Below the pieces are notes generated by a model. The model did no database searches and was not told the DNA's origin. It saw only the letters and a program-made list of their open reading frames with translations. Below are positions 41,338-52,175 of a DNA stretch of 64,000 bases, one piece after another (positions within the stretch are counted from its first letter, which is position 1; every line of letters begins with the position of its first letter). The stretch comes from Branchipolynoe longqiensis (lineage: Eukaryota > Annelida > Polychaeta > Phyllodocida > Polynoidae), in contig CM059193.1 in assembly GCA_030323885.1 (NCBI GenBank), positions 96,650,852 through 96,714,851 on the forward strand, written 5' to 3'. The position numbers and the translations under genes were made by a program.

Positions 41338-42116
41338 AGGTCGTCCGTTGGCCCGATCTCAGTACGGATCAGGATTTGAAAAAGGAGCAAAATTATTGTG
41401 TCTCGGTCGTCCGCTGGCCCTGTGTATATGTACACAAGTCGTCCGTTGGCCCGATCTGCTGGGGTAGGCCAAAATCGATCGAAAAGTCGTAGTCATCCAA
41501 GGTTAACGGTTAAGCCTACTCCAAGTTAAATTCGAGCGGCAGCATAATAATAATCGAGTGTTAAATTCGCAAAAGTTGTCCACTGCCCGATAATATGTTT
41601 AATCGGCAGTAATCGACAGTAATCGACCGTAAGGCAGTGACGTCGTCCTGAGGCCGTCTATAGCAGCTGATCGAGTCAGGTGCGATCGGCCTTGTTATTG
41701 ATGGTGATCGTCGATAATGCAATCAATGCTGAAGTCTCCGATAACGATATCAATATGCAATTAATCTATGAAACCTTGAACCGACCGATATAGTCGTCAC
41801 TTGGCCATGAATTTAAGCAGGTTCAGAAGGATCGATTGGTGTTTGACCAAATACCAAGCGTTTTCAATGGCGATCAGTATAGGTTGAACATCGACAACAT
41901 GGAATTATTTTGTATCAGTCGTCCGCTGTCCCTTGAAACTTAAAATAAGGTTTAATTATGTGCACGATACCATTCAGGTATGATCGTCCTTGTTATTGCT
42001 GATCAGAGACACAGGTAATATCAGCTGAAGTCGTCCGTTGGCCCCAGGTAAAATAACAGGTAGCACAGGTAAACAAAGGCACCACAGGTAACAGGTAGAC
42101 TGTGGTCCTTCCAAAG
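41338..42116 (-). promoter_or_regulatory. 5' leader of the YR element with repeated GTCGTCCGYTGGCCC
   Basis: Between A1 and gag. The 15-nt motif GTCGTCCGTTGGCCC, or the version with C in place of T, occurs at about 41341, 41407, 41440 and 42029, with a one-base variant at 41917. No ORF. It could be an RNA packaging or protein-binding motif; unverified. Confidence 0.5.
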
Positions 42117-42305
42117 CAAAAAAACAGGAGGCAAGTGACGATTTGAACCGCCTCGAGAGCAACCGCCGGGGCCAAAGGACGAGGCCGGGGCCGGACGAAG
42201 GCGATTGGCCAATATTTAACTCGAGCCAAATCGAATAAATAAATAATATAATTCTCCGAGCGCTTATATGTATATAATAGAATATATATAATATACAAAA
42301 TATGT
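42117..42305 (-). repeat. split direct repeat A1 of the 36.8-42.3 kb YR element
   Basis: Copy of 36925-37107, ending in an AT-rich TATATGTATATAATAG stretch as A2 does. Forms the 5' end on the minus strand. Confidence 0.8.
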
Positions 42306-42849
42306 ACAACATATGTGTTCAGATGAATACAATATTTGCCCACCCCGAAAGAAAGAAAAAGAAATATATATATATATAAATTGATTTACAACAAAATATA
42401 TGTAGATGATATAAAACCCTCCCGACAGGACCTCCGACAACAGCAGGTGGAAGTATGTGAGTGTGTGTGTCACAGGCCAACATCCCAGCATATACCCCTG
42501 TGGTCGACCGGAGGTTCCCCCATTGTTTGGAGATTAGGGCTAAGCTTACAGTACACACTAATAGCCTGGACAGTTCTTGTGTACAATCATGCAATGTATG
42601 AAATTGTCCGTGATATTCATCACTAATTTGCCAAATAGTTCCCCAACTAAATCGGCTATATGTATTCAGATATATTTTTTCGCTTTCTAGTGATGTATTC
42701 CATTATGGAAACCTCCTGAAACTTAGTGTGCCACAACCAGATTTGTAAACTTGCACATTAATCCTATATAAAATTTGACCTTGGTTATTGTACTGGGGGT
42801 CGAATGAGGTAGTATAGCCAGCGTAGATGGAACGGAGTAAGATTTCCAA
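42306..42849. other. no recognisable gene
   Basis: AT-rich, with a short TA run at 42365. No exon or repeat recognised. Confidence 0.5.
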
Positions 42850-43620
42850 CCTGATGTTAATTACTTATCTCACAACATGCAATATGGCATGCATGGTGCG
42901 GCATGCTAGATGCCTCTTGAGCATCTCAGTACATGGAATATGGCATATACGGTGCGACCTGCTAGGTGTTAACCATTTATCTCATTATGTGCAATATGCT
43001 ATGGAATGGTGCGGTATGCTACCTGTTAATTAATTACCTCACTACATGCAATATGGCATGAATGTGTTTATTGCTTAGCTCATTATGTCCAACATGATGT
43101 GCACGGTCCGGCACTATAGATGCTAATTAATTATCTCACTCCATGCAATATGGCATGCATGGTGCGCCATGATATATGCTAATTAATTAGCTCACTCCAT
43201 GCAATATGGAATTCATGGTGCACCATGATATATGCTAATTAATTAGCTCACTCCATGCAATATGGCAGTCATGGTGCGCCATGATAGATGCTAATTAATT
43301 AGCTCACTACAGGAATAGAGCCTGCATGGAACAGCAACTGGAACTATATGATTGTGAGTTTTACAATTCATGAGTGTCTATTGACACAAAATGAATTGTA
43401 TGCTTTTGCATGGAAAAGCAATGGTTTGAATTTCTTTTAACTGTTCTCACCGTGAATATGGCCTATGCTGCCGACACAGCCTAAACCAAACCACCAATCA
43501 ATAATACCATGTGTTGACATTGCCTGGACGGTGCAGCATTCTAGCCATGCATTATTTGTCTCATTATGTGAAATATGGCGTGCATGGTGCGTCATAATAT
43601 ATGGTGTATTGCTTATCTCA
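42850..43620. repeat. tandem repeat, unit about 57 bp, interrupted by a LINE 3' end
   Basis: Diverged units containing ATGCAATATGGCATGCATGG and CTAATTAATTAGCTCACT. Roughly nine lie before 43325 and two or three after 43520. The LINE end at 43338-43497 splits the array. The last units run up to the Ig exon acceptor and are duplicated at about 54315-54370. Confidence 0.75.
43338..43497 (+). mobile_element. I-clade-like LINE 3' UTR, diverged copy
   Basis: Matches the LINE end at about 14757-14915: ATGATTGTGAG, GAGTGTCTATTG, AATATGGCCTATGCTGCCGA and the CCACCAATCAAT tail. More diverged than the other copies, so older. Confidence 0.75.
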
Positions 43621-43673
43621 CTGTATCTGCCTTCTCAGTACTCAACACATTGATTCTTGTTGTGCATCCACAG

Positions 43674-44031
43674 GAGCCGAGGAGCGTCATTTTGTGATTA
43701 CAGGTGGTGTCACACCAGTTGTGACACGACCAAACAGTTGGGTATTATTGCTATCTATGCCCAGCCATGCCATCAACTATAGCATTTGGAAAGACAAGAC
43801 AAGTGCTGTGTTATGTGTGTACCGCCCAAACGAAGAGCCTCTTCTGGAAATCGGAAAACATTACAAGAATAATTCCACTAGAGGATATCTGAAAAACGTG
43901 ACTTATTCTGGCCTTAACCAAACTATGTTGTTGTATGTCCGTACCCGCAACTACAGCCCATACTTCCTCAGCGCAGAGGACATGGATGGTTTAAAGGTGG
44001 AAGTGAATCTGAGCATCACAATAAAATGCAA
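43674..44031 (+). CDS. Ig-like domain exon 1, unit A (cysteines lost)
   Basis: Starts in phase 1 after the acceptor TGTGCATCCACAG and ends AA|GTAGGC (phase 2), one codon before an in-frame TAG. About 119 residues of V-like Ig fold: strand-B region N-S-W-V-L-L-L-S, W-K-D-K tryptophan block and L-Y-V-R-T-R-N-Y-S-P-Y. The paralogue at 54428 has Cys where this copy has Ser (B strand) and Arg (F-strand region), so both disulphide positions are gone here. The frame is otherwise open with several N-glycosylation sites. Likely a secreted or surface recognition domain; ligand unknown. The donor phase does not match exon 2, so a further exon may lie between. Confidence 0.6.
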
Positions 44032-44334
44032 GTAGGCCATACTACGAATATCATTGAGTTATTTTCTAAGCTTGGAGCAGCTTTTAAATAAGACCAAACA
44101 AAACTTGTTTGCAGATTCTTCTTCTTTAAGAAATATATTCCAATGTTTAAAACGTAAGCTAGACTACTAGTATTAATAATATATAATAATAATATATGAC
44201 CATTTGTGTTTAATAACATAATTTAGTAGCATTGAATGTAAACCTGTTTGTGATACCCCAGTTTTCTCACCAAAAATATGTTACACCTAAGCTGACATAG
44301 TAGGGATATACATGTATGCAAATTCATAAGTTCT

Positions 44335-45335
44335 CACCACAACCATGCTTAACCTAACCTAACCTAGCATAGTATTTTATATACAGATGCATAAGTTCTC
44401 ACCATAAACAAGTTACACATAACCTAACCTAATAGGGATATACATACATTTATAATTTCTCACCAAAGACATGTTGAACCTAACCTACCATAATAGTAAT
44501 TTACACAAATTTATCATTTGTCTTCATAAACATGTTACACTAAACCTAACCTAAAATAAATATATGCACATTTATAATTACTCACCACAGACACGCTAAG
44601 CCTAACCTAACATAAATATATGCACATTTATAATTGAGGGAAAAGCGGAGAGAGCTGGAAGGCGGCAGGAGGGCGAGTGCCTGAGGGAGGCCGCCGGGCG
44701 GCCTTATAAGGGGAGGGGGACGGGCGACAGCAGGTGAGGTGTGAATGCTGCTGGCCCGGGGGAGGGTGAGAGGCGGTGAGCAGCGGGCGTCGGGTGAGGC
44801 GCGAATGCTGCGCGGCAGGGGGGCGGGGGAGGGAGCGGCGCGCGGCGGCGTCGGGTGAGGTGTCAGCGCAGCGCGACAGCCGGGGCGGGGGAGGGTCTCT
44901 CCCTTTCCTCGCTTCAAACGTAATGCTTTGCATTACGACCAATTTATCACCACAGACACGCTAAACCTAACCTAAAATAAATATATGCACATTTATAATT
45001 TCTCACCAGATACATGCTAAACCTAACGTAAAATAAATATATACTCATTTATAATGTCTCACCACAGATATGCTAAACCTAACCTAAAATAAATATATAC
45101 ACATTTATAATTTCTCACTACAGACATGCTAATCCTAACCTAAGATAAATATATACAAATTTATAATTTATCACCACAAACATGCTAAACCTAACCTAAT
45201 AGGCATATATATATAAATTAATAATTTCTCAACACAAACATGTTGAACCTAACCTAACAGGGATATTATACAAATTTATAATTCCTCATCACAAACATGT
45301 TAAACCTAATCTAACCTAATAGAGATATTATACAA
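44335..45335. repeat. intronic minisatellite with AACCTAACCTAA, unit A
   Basis: Units of about 56-60 bp: TTATAATTTCTCACCACAGA, then CATGCTAAACCTAACCTAAA and an ATAAATATAT spacer; about 16-18 units with drift. The CCTAA doublet resembles telomere repeats but sits inside a longer AT-rich unit. Interrupted at 44636-44940 by a GC-rich insert. Confidence 0.85.
44636..44940 (-). mobile_element. 305-bp non-autonomous GC-rich element with hairpin end
   Basis: Strongly GC-rich island inside the AT-rich minisatellite. On the minus strand it starts GGTCGTAATGC-AAA-GCATTACG (perfect 8-bp hairpin) and has CCTTATAA like the longer element at 16979. It ends CCCTC and is flanked by AATT on both sides (44632-44635, 44941-44944). 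Unit B lacks it, so it inserted after the duplication or was lost there. Confidence 0.75.
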
Positions 45336-45363
45336 ATTGATTGCTCCGTGTTCTGCTTCACAG

Positions 45364-45538
45364 ATCTTCCTGGACCGGCGTTAACCAGTACACGTTCTAA
45401 GGAGCAGCGAAACATCTACACATTTGCTTGTAAAATCAGTGGTGCGACAGCAGCACATAACCTCACCATAACAACAACGATCGACAGCGTGACCCCACAA
45501 CAACCACAGCAAGAAATGGGCATCAAGAATAACGAAAG
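45364..45538 (+). CDS. Ig-like domain exon 2, unit A
   Basis: 175 nt: acceptor TCTGCTTCACAG before 45364, donor AAAG|GTAACT after 45538; phase 1 in, phase 2 out. It encodes about 58 residues with Y-T-F-A-C-K-I-S-G (first Ig cysteine). It joins in frame to exon 3 (49903-50018). Together they give 97 codons, the size of one Ig domain with symmetric phase 1 borders. Confidence 0.65.
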
Positions 45539-45599
45539 GTAACTTAAGTGCTATGGCTAGGTCTGTAAGCTTCCTGACAAATGCACTGCACTGTCCTCT

Positions 45600-46235
45600 G
45601 CACAACTAGTATCATGTACGTTTGTTGGGGTCTTACATCAGGGTAACATCTAAGGTCATATCAGGATGGGTGCCGATTTGTGACAGTATGCACTCATGGA
45701 GAGCAGGCCAGTGACCCAGTTTGCCACTCAGTCGCACTATCCTAATGCCGAGCTAACCGGTCCTTGCCCTATCCTGGAAATGTAGAGCGCCATGCTAGGT
45801 GGTTACAAGTATCAATTTTGTAAGTCATTGGTTTGACTCGGCTGGGATTCAAACTCCCTAGCTTCCGCACTGGAAACCTGCACTCTTATGGCCCTGTCAC
45901 ATTACGATGCATCGCACAAGCACATGGGCAACAGTTAAAATCACTTTCAAACGTTGAGATGCATCAAACCTTTCGGCGTGTGGCCAACGTATGGCCAACA
46001 TATGGGTAACACGCCTCCTGGCGAAAAATAATCGCATTACGCTCACGGCACGCTCGCAGAATGCTGCTGAACGTTATATACGTAATTTGATCCCCAGAAC
46101 CAACCCTTATACTTTACATACGTCAAGATATGGTGGAGAAACCCAAACGTACATTAGATGTACATTAGATTACATTATCCATATGTTGTCAATACGTTGT
46201 CAATACGCGGACTGTATGTATGTTTCCACTGCCTC
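45600..46235 (+). repeat. dispersed repeats in intron 2, unit A
   Basis: Two non-coding repeats. The first contains AACATCTAAGGTCATATCAG (about 45648). The second, about 430 bp, starts TTTTGTAAGTCATTGGTTTG (about 45815) and contains repeated CGTATGGCCAACATATGG-like words. The second occurs once here and twice in unit B. Confidence 0.7.
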
Positions 46236-46239
46236 CATC

Positions 46240-46492
46240 ACCACGTGACCAGTGACCCTCTGCCAAAGCAATGTTATCACGACGGCCACAGCACCCGACC
46301 AACGAGCGACTCATCAACTTCACCCACCTACCCACACCTTACCCTTCAGGGCTTATGGTTCGAATTCCACCTACTTGGGGAATTGATCTGCGCGAGGTTG
46401 CAAGGTGCTTCTGAGTGGTCCTGGGACCAACCAGAACTCTCAGACACAACATGTATGCCTACATCAGCAATGAATAAATAAATATATAACCA
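46240..46492 (+). mobile_element. non-LTR retroelement 3' end with (AATA)n tail, unit A
   Basis: Ends AATGAATAAATAAATA. Homologous to the 3' part of 58150-58583. Short and truncated. Confidence 0.65.
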
Positions 46493-46599
46493 TCTACATC
46501 CAGTCGTCTCTCCGCCTTGTGAATTAGGCCTACTATAGATAACAGATTCACCCCATACTTGTAGTAGGCCTTGACTTTTGGGTTGTTTGTAATCTTGAT

Positions 46600-49080
46600 G
46601 GTTACAGGCTGCGGGACTGCGGCATTAGAAAATGACTTCATCACCGAGTATGTGGGGCGGCAACTCAACTTTGGTACCCTCCTGAGGCCCTTCGAGGTCC
46701 CCCCTTTCTCGCCTTGGGCCCAGTGTAGCCCCCATCATGACCAGGCCCAAGGCCACCCCCAACAACAGACGCATCATTGATGACCTGTCACACCCACCTG
46801 GCAGGAGCGTTAATGCGGGCATGCACCACGGAGACTACCTCGGCCTTCTTCTATGTATACCCTCCCTACGGTAGCCAAACTGGGCCAGAGGCTCATGCAG
46901 GAGGGCCATAGGGCCTACTCCTGGACCGTGGATATCTCCTGGTTCTACTGGCAGCTCCGGGTGGACCCCCCTGTCTGCGGCGCTATTCTGCATAATGGTC
47001 GACGACCACCTCGACATCGACATTGCGCTTCCCTTTGGTTGCAGGACCTCGGGGGCTGCCTGTGTGAGTGTCATCTCCGCGATCTCTTGGCTCATGGCAT
47101 GGGAGGGCGTCTTCACACTGGTCTACGCCGACGACTTCGTCGGCTGCGAGGCCCCCTACATCCGGGCCCACCAGGCCTTCGACGCCCTCCTTGCACTGTG
47201 GTCAGACCTGGGCATCGACCTGGCCCTCGACAAGGGCTTCCCCCCAGCAGTCAAGCTAAGATGGCTGGCTTTCGAGGTGTGTTCGCAGCATATGCTGATA
47301 CGGATACCCCAGGCAAGGTTTGAACAAGTGGTCGAACATTGCGGCCGCTGGCTGTCGAGGCCCTCCCTCACCATGAAGACCCTCCACATGCTGCTGGGGA
47401 AGCTCGCCGACATCAGTCTTTGCATCCCCTCGGCCCGTAAGTTCATGTGCCGCATACAGAGGAGCATCTGCTCCCTCCCCACCGGGCGTCACCGACGTGG
47501 ACCCCGACCTGCGGAAGGATGTCCGTTGGTTCTACGCCTAAACCTCCAAGGGCCATGGCTTGTACCTCCTGCCAGCCCCAGTCCGGCCCACATGGACCAT
47601 CGAGTGTGACTTCTGCCTCACCAGTGGGCTGCGCGTACTCCGCAGAGCGCTGCTTCTCCGAGGCATATGACGACCGCATGAGGGGCATGTACCATACCAT
47701 CCACAAGCTTGAGGCCGTCAACCTCATCCTGGTGGTCAAGACCCTGAGGCCTGTGGTGTCAAGTGGCATCGAGGTCATCGTGAACACAGACAATGCGGCC
47801 TCCGCTCCCGCCCACGAGTCTGGCCGGGCCACTGACACAACCCTGGGGGCGTGTTCCTGGGAGTTCTGGCTGATCGCAGTGATGGCCTCCTTTAGCATCA
47901 CTTTCAGGCACAAGCCCAGCGTCGAGATGTTGCTCACAGCTGCCCTCAGTCGAGCACACTCTTCCCCGGTGACACTGGACTATGTCCGGGAGCAATGTCG
48001 CATTAACTCGTTATTCCGAATTAGTGTTCACCACTCGCCTGACATGTTTACCCATGATCTCTGATCTGTAACCTTGGCGATGGGGCGCACACGCCCATGA
48101 TGACCCTCTACCCGGCAGCGCAGGCACCGGGGACGTGGCGGAACCACTCAAGACAGGCCATGCATTATGTCGAGTTCATGCTCGACTGGGACGTCGACCA
48201 CAGGAAGCCCCCTATGACGTCACACAATTCATCGCACACCTCCACTGCCTCATGCCATTGCCCTCTTCGGTGGCCAACGCCCTCTCCGCCGGACACTCCT
48301 GGCTCCGGGAGGCCGGCGGGGACCCCGCCCCCTTGGATGCCCCTTTTTCTGAGCTAGTCCAGTGGGGTGGGGAAGGCTCTTCATGGCCCCCGGTCCGGCA
48401 CGCCCCCTCGATCACCCCCCCTGATGATTGGCCAGATCTACAGCTACCTCAGCGCCCAGGGACCCCGCCGGGTGGTCCCCTGGGCGGCGATCATCATTGC
48501 ATTCTTTACTCTGATGCGCCAGTCAAACATCCTCTCCCCCTCCAACAGTGGGAGGGGAGGCCCCCATATGGTGTGACGCGGGGACTTCAGCCCGACCCCC
48601 AGGGGGCTCCTAGTCGCCATATCGTCGTCCAAGACGATAAAGTCACTGTTGCAGGCCGTCGCCTTCTTCGTCCCGGCCCTGCCCAGGTCCCCGCTGTGCC
48701 CGGTCCGGGCCAGGTCCTGGGTGGTGCAGCATGTCGCGGCCCGCTCCGATGCCCCGACGTTCATCTGCCACACCATGGGCCCCTTGACCCCACAGGTTCC
48801 TGACCCCGATGGTGCGGGAGGTGCTCACGGAGGCAGGGTCCTGGTGGTGTCGAGTTTCACCCTCCATGGCCTGCGGAGGGGGTGGCTCAGGCCTGCGCTT
48901 TGAGTGGCGATGACCTGGTGGCCAAAATCGCACAAGGCACCTGGGAGTCCTCGGCGGTGTTCACCTATGTCCCCTGCCTGGCCACCTCTTTTTTAAGGAC
49001 TAATTTGTAGGGGTCGGCTCCGGCGGCCTCAGAGCACCTGGCGATCATGGAGGCCCCCCTCGACATCAACGCCATCGACT
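46600..49080 (+). pseudogene. dead Ngaro-like YR retrotransposon in intron 2, unit A
   Basis: RT, RNase H and recombinase are recognisable in order but across many frames. RT: F-S-P-W-A-Q-C-S-P, then Y-A-D-D-F-V-G at about 47128. RNase H: L-E-A-V-N-L-I and N-T-D-N-A-A at about 47785. Recombinase: A-P-G-T-W-R-N at about 48125, L-M-R-Q-S-N near 48513, H-G-L-R-R-G near 48865 and a final T-Y-V-P near 48965. No gag found. Several frameshifts; no function expected. No split direct repeats were found around it. Confidence 0.8.
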
Positions 49081-49902
49081 GACTTCCCTCATTGTACCGT
49101 CACATTTCGTAATAAACCTCAACTTATTTCTCCCACTCGGTCTCCGGCTTCTCTTATTCGAATCAGAAAATGGATCTGATAAATCGGTCCGTGTTTTGGA
49201 TGAAGAGTAGCCTAAACTTCACAGGCGACGGTTGTAGAAGCAGATGGTTCTTTGTAGTAAGGGTGAAAAACAACCTTATATAAAAGCTGGCTAAAAATGT
49301 TGACATGGTGGGGAAATCAACTGAGCTGATAAACTCTTAATTTATGAAGCAAAATATATTCTTTATATATACGTCTTCATATTTTCCCGCTACACTTGAG
49401 TTGAAAAATGTAATACAAAATGTACTTTAATTGACTTTAAAACGGAAATCGACGGTGTTCTATCGGCGACATCTTGTCATTTTGCATTCTCTCCCATTTC
49501 ACCAACTCTCTGGTGATATATGTAGCCATTTGATACTGGAACCAGGGATTCTACTTCCTGTTCCATACTGAAGCTATTCCCCCCCTTATTTAGACTACGT
49601 TGTCGTTCACCCCTACTTTATCTGGGCCTATCCATGTTGTAGCATCGAAAATTGTGCCGGAAACCTGATTGATGCCTTGACATTGTTAGTAGATACTTGC
49701 TATCTGGAATAACACTTTTTTTTTAAACAAATGATTAACAAAAATCAAACACTCAACATTTAGATAGTAAATTGCCGAATCATCACGGGAAATTAGAACT
49801 ATTAGAATCAACTTTGTATCTCTTACATAGTTGACTTTCGGTTACCATACACCCAAAATGGATTAAGTTTGCTAATCCAATCCGTTCCTTTATTCCCTCC
49901 AG
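49081..49902. other. intron 2 remainder, unit A
   Basis: Non-coding; matched by 63249-64000. No feature apart from the polypyrimidine tract and acceptor at its end. Confidence 0.6.
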
Positions 49903-50018
49903 TTGCCTATTCAGCAGTGAGGCCGCTCAGACACATAACCTTACTTCCAAGTTAATTAAAGAAGTCAACATTTTGTGCAGCGTGACTTATGATTCAGGAG
50001 AGACATTCCAAAGGACAG
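49903..50018 (+). CDS. Ig-like domain exon 3, unit A
   Basis: 116 nt between TTATTCCCTCCAG and GTGAGT, both strong splice signals. Phase 2 in (matching exon 2), phase 1 out. It encodes about 39 residues with C-L-F-S-S at the start and I-L-C-S-V-T-Y-D-S-G near the end, the expected second Ig cysteine. It is too short to stand out as an open frame and was found from its splice signals. Its counterpart in unit B should lie just outside the window. Confidence 0.6.
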
Positions 50019-51596
50019 GTGAGTGAACCATGACATGCACCTCAATATATTTTGAGTGTTCTGTTAAATAATACTCTGCATTAAATCACTAATACCTAAG
50101 GAAATTAATAAGTTCTGATAACATTGCACACAACACCCCACCCCCTGCCCCCACCAATATAGGTAGATAAATTAATTAACATAAAATAGGGTAAGAAATC
50201 GGATTTTGACTGGTTGCAATGTACAAATCACATAGTGATAACCTGTAAGCATGAAACAACAACAAACACTGCTACTAAAAACAAAATCTAAAAGGATTTG
50301 AATCAAACTGGTGTAGTAAGAGCCTACTGCCCAACGGTGAAAACAAGTGTGAACAAACTTATCCGTTAAGGGCACGGCAAATAAATTGATCAATAAAAAA
50401 ACTACTAATTAGTGAATGACATGATTGTACCTATCCTATCTGTGAGTTCATTAAAACCCATGCCTATTATAATTACTTGCATTCATGATGGCCCTTGATT
50501 CCAACAGCAACATATGGCACTAAAAATAAAACCTGCAATCAACCATCTAGTAATAAATGACAGCATCATTCTTAATTGAATATTGAGAGACGTGGAATTA
50601 ACTGACGCTCACAGTTGCACATAATCCGATGAAATCATGTTTGAAAACACAATCACACACATTTGTCTCAGGATATCAAAGTTATATTCTGCCTCGTCCA
50701 ATGAAAGCATCACATTTTCACAACCAAACCAATTATCTAGACTTAATTTTGCACATCTGACTTTGATACTGGTGTCCTTACTAAGCATGTGTTGCTACAT
50801 CGAAGGGATACGGAGTCAAATTAATGTATAAATATATCTTACTGCTACGGCCTATGGATTGATGTGAAAGCTTGCCAATATTAAATTACCATGTTTGCAC
50901 TTCAAATATCTTCAGAGTTAGCCAATTAAAGAAAAAGTTATGTCAAAACCAAAGTAAGGTAGATAATAACACTCAACCTAATAATATCTATCCCCAAAAA
51001 CATAATAGGAACTAAAAACAAAATACACATGAACATCAAACTATGCAACTTTAGGAAAAGAATGGTACATTACATTTTGATTCAACCAGTTCATATGCAC
51101 AAGGTACTTCGCATGATTGCACTGTGAGTGTATGTGTAAGTTAACCATAACTTGGTGATTTATTACTGCAGACAAGGAATATTAATTCACTTTAATCAAA
51201 CATGGCATTTCGATATGCATGCCAACATGAATTTTGCATCATTTCTCTTCGAATATCACCAAAGTTACCCTTTTAAAATAAAAGTTGCTTTCAAAGTAAA
51301 TTAATGTGGATCATAATGATCAATCTAATACATTTATATAAAATACATTGCTGAAACTCAAGAACCATAGCCCTATGTAATATACAATGCAGCACCATCT
51401 GCCTACATGTAGCTAATGAATTCTTTTTTCCTTCTCAACATTTTCTATGGAAAATACATAACCTCATCAGCCACACTGCAAGGACTAGGAGGTAAGCGGC
51501 GCTATTATATAATATAGCCAGTAACAATCAATAATACTAGTAAATGATGTGTTTCTGATTTGGTGTGTTGTTCTCTCTCTAAATCTTCTATCAGTC
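50019..51596. other. no gene recognised
   Basis: AT-rich sequence. Further exons of the Ig gene would be expected here; one possible 21-nt microexon (51470-51490) is too weak to call. Confidence 0.5.
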
Positions 51597-52175
51597 AAAT
51601 CAGATGGATGCCATATCTATTATGACCTTTACATAACAAACACTATCAAAAAAGCAAACCCCAAAATGTGGCTACTGCAAAACAGATATACTGCATGTCT
51701 CAGAATAATGGCAATTAATATATATAAAGCCATGATCCTCCCCTACTTCGACTCCGGTGATGTAATATACATGGGACGAAATACCAAACTACTAATCAAG
51801 CTACAGATACTGCAAAATAAAGCCATTAAAATATGTCTCCCAGTACACAAAATATATTCTACAATAGAACTACACAAAACATGCAATGCAACACTATTAA
51901 CAAGTAGAAGGGAAATGCACCTAAAAATACGAGCACACCACTACACCAGAAAATCAGGTTACTCAGTAACCCCCCCGCAGGGACACCAGGCATATGGCGG
52001 CCCCAATACTACTGATGGAAATGAGAAACACAACAATCTATGAAAGAAGTGTACTGGCCATGGCAGCACATGCCTGGAATAAACAAAACACAAAACAACG
52101 GGCAATCCGTAACCTTGACCACTACAAACAATTCCTAAATAAAAAAACTACTTACTGACACAGCAAAATCACACC
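51597..52175 (+). pseudogene. non-LTR RT C-terminal fragment
   Basis: Reads Y-K-A-M-I-L-P-Y-F-D-S-G at about 51727, L-Q-N-K-A-I-K-I-C near 51810 and R-A-H-H near 51930, the thumb region of a CR1/Jockey-like RT. It then loses frame near 51970-52040. It complements the fragment at 3094-3850 and may be of the same family. Confidence 0.65.

Larger units (their letters stand above)
36835..42305 (-). mobile_element. YR retrotransposon with split direct repeats, RT deleted
   Basis: Minus-strand order: A1 (42305-42117), gag, RT, RNase H, recombinase, B1 (37190-37108), A2 (37107-36925), B2 (36912-36835). B units share CAACGAATGACAAAGAGACC onward with few changes. A units share GGAGGCAAGTGACGATTTGA onward. 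It is a different family from 24840-31142: the gag has a classical zinc knuckle and an N-terminal finger. The gag and recombinase each carry one lesion and the RT lacks its active site, so this copy cannot move alone. Confidence 0.8.
43555..50018. repeat. segmental duplication unit A
   Basis: Matches 54315-64000 in order and orientation: Ig exon 1, intron minisatellite, exon 2, repeats, dead YR element, then non-coding sequence. The extent beyond about 49841 cannot be tested because unit B runs out of the window. Confidence 0.85.

Noticed and set aside
42850..43620. CRISPR-like array of spaced repeats
   Set aside because: Units are contiguous and diverged with no unique spacers, in an animal genome. 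It is an ordinary satellite.
51470..51490. 21-nt microexon between CTCATCAG and GTAAGC, phase-compatible with Ig exon 3
   Set aside because: The phase fits (1 to 1), but with so short a sequence chance matches are common and no second copy is available in the window to confirm it.
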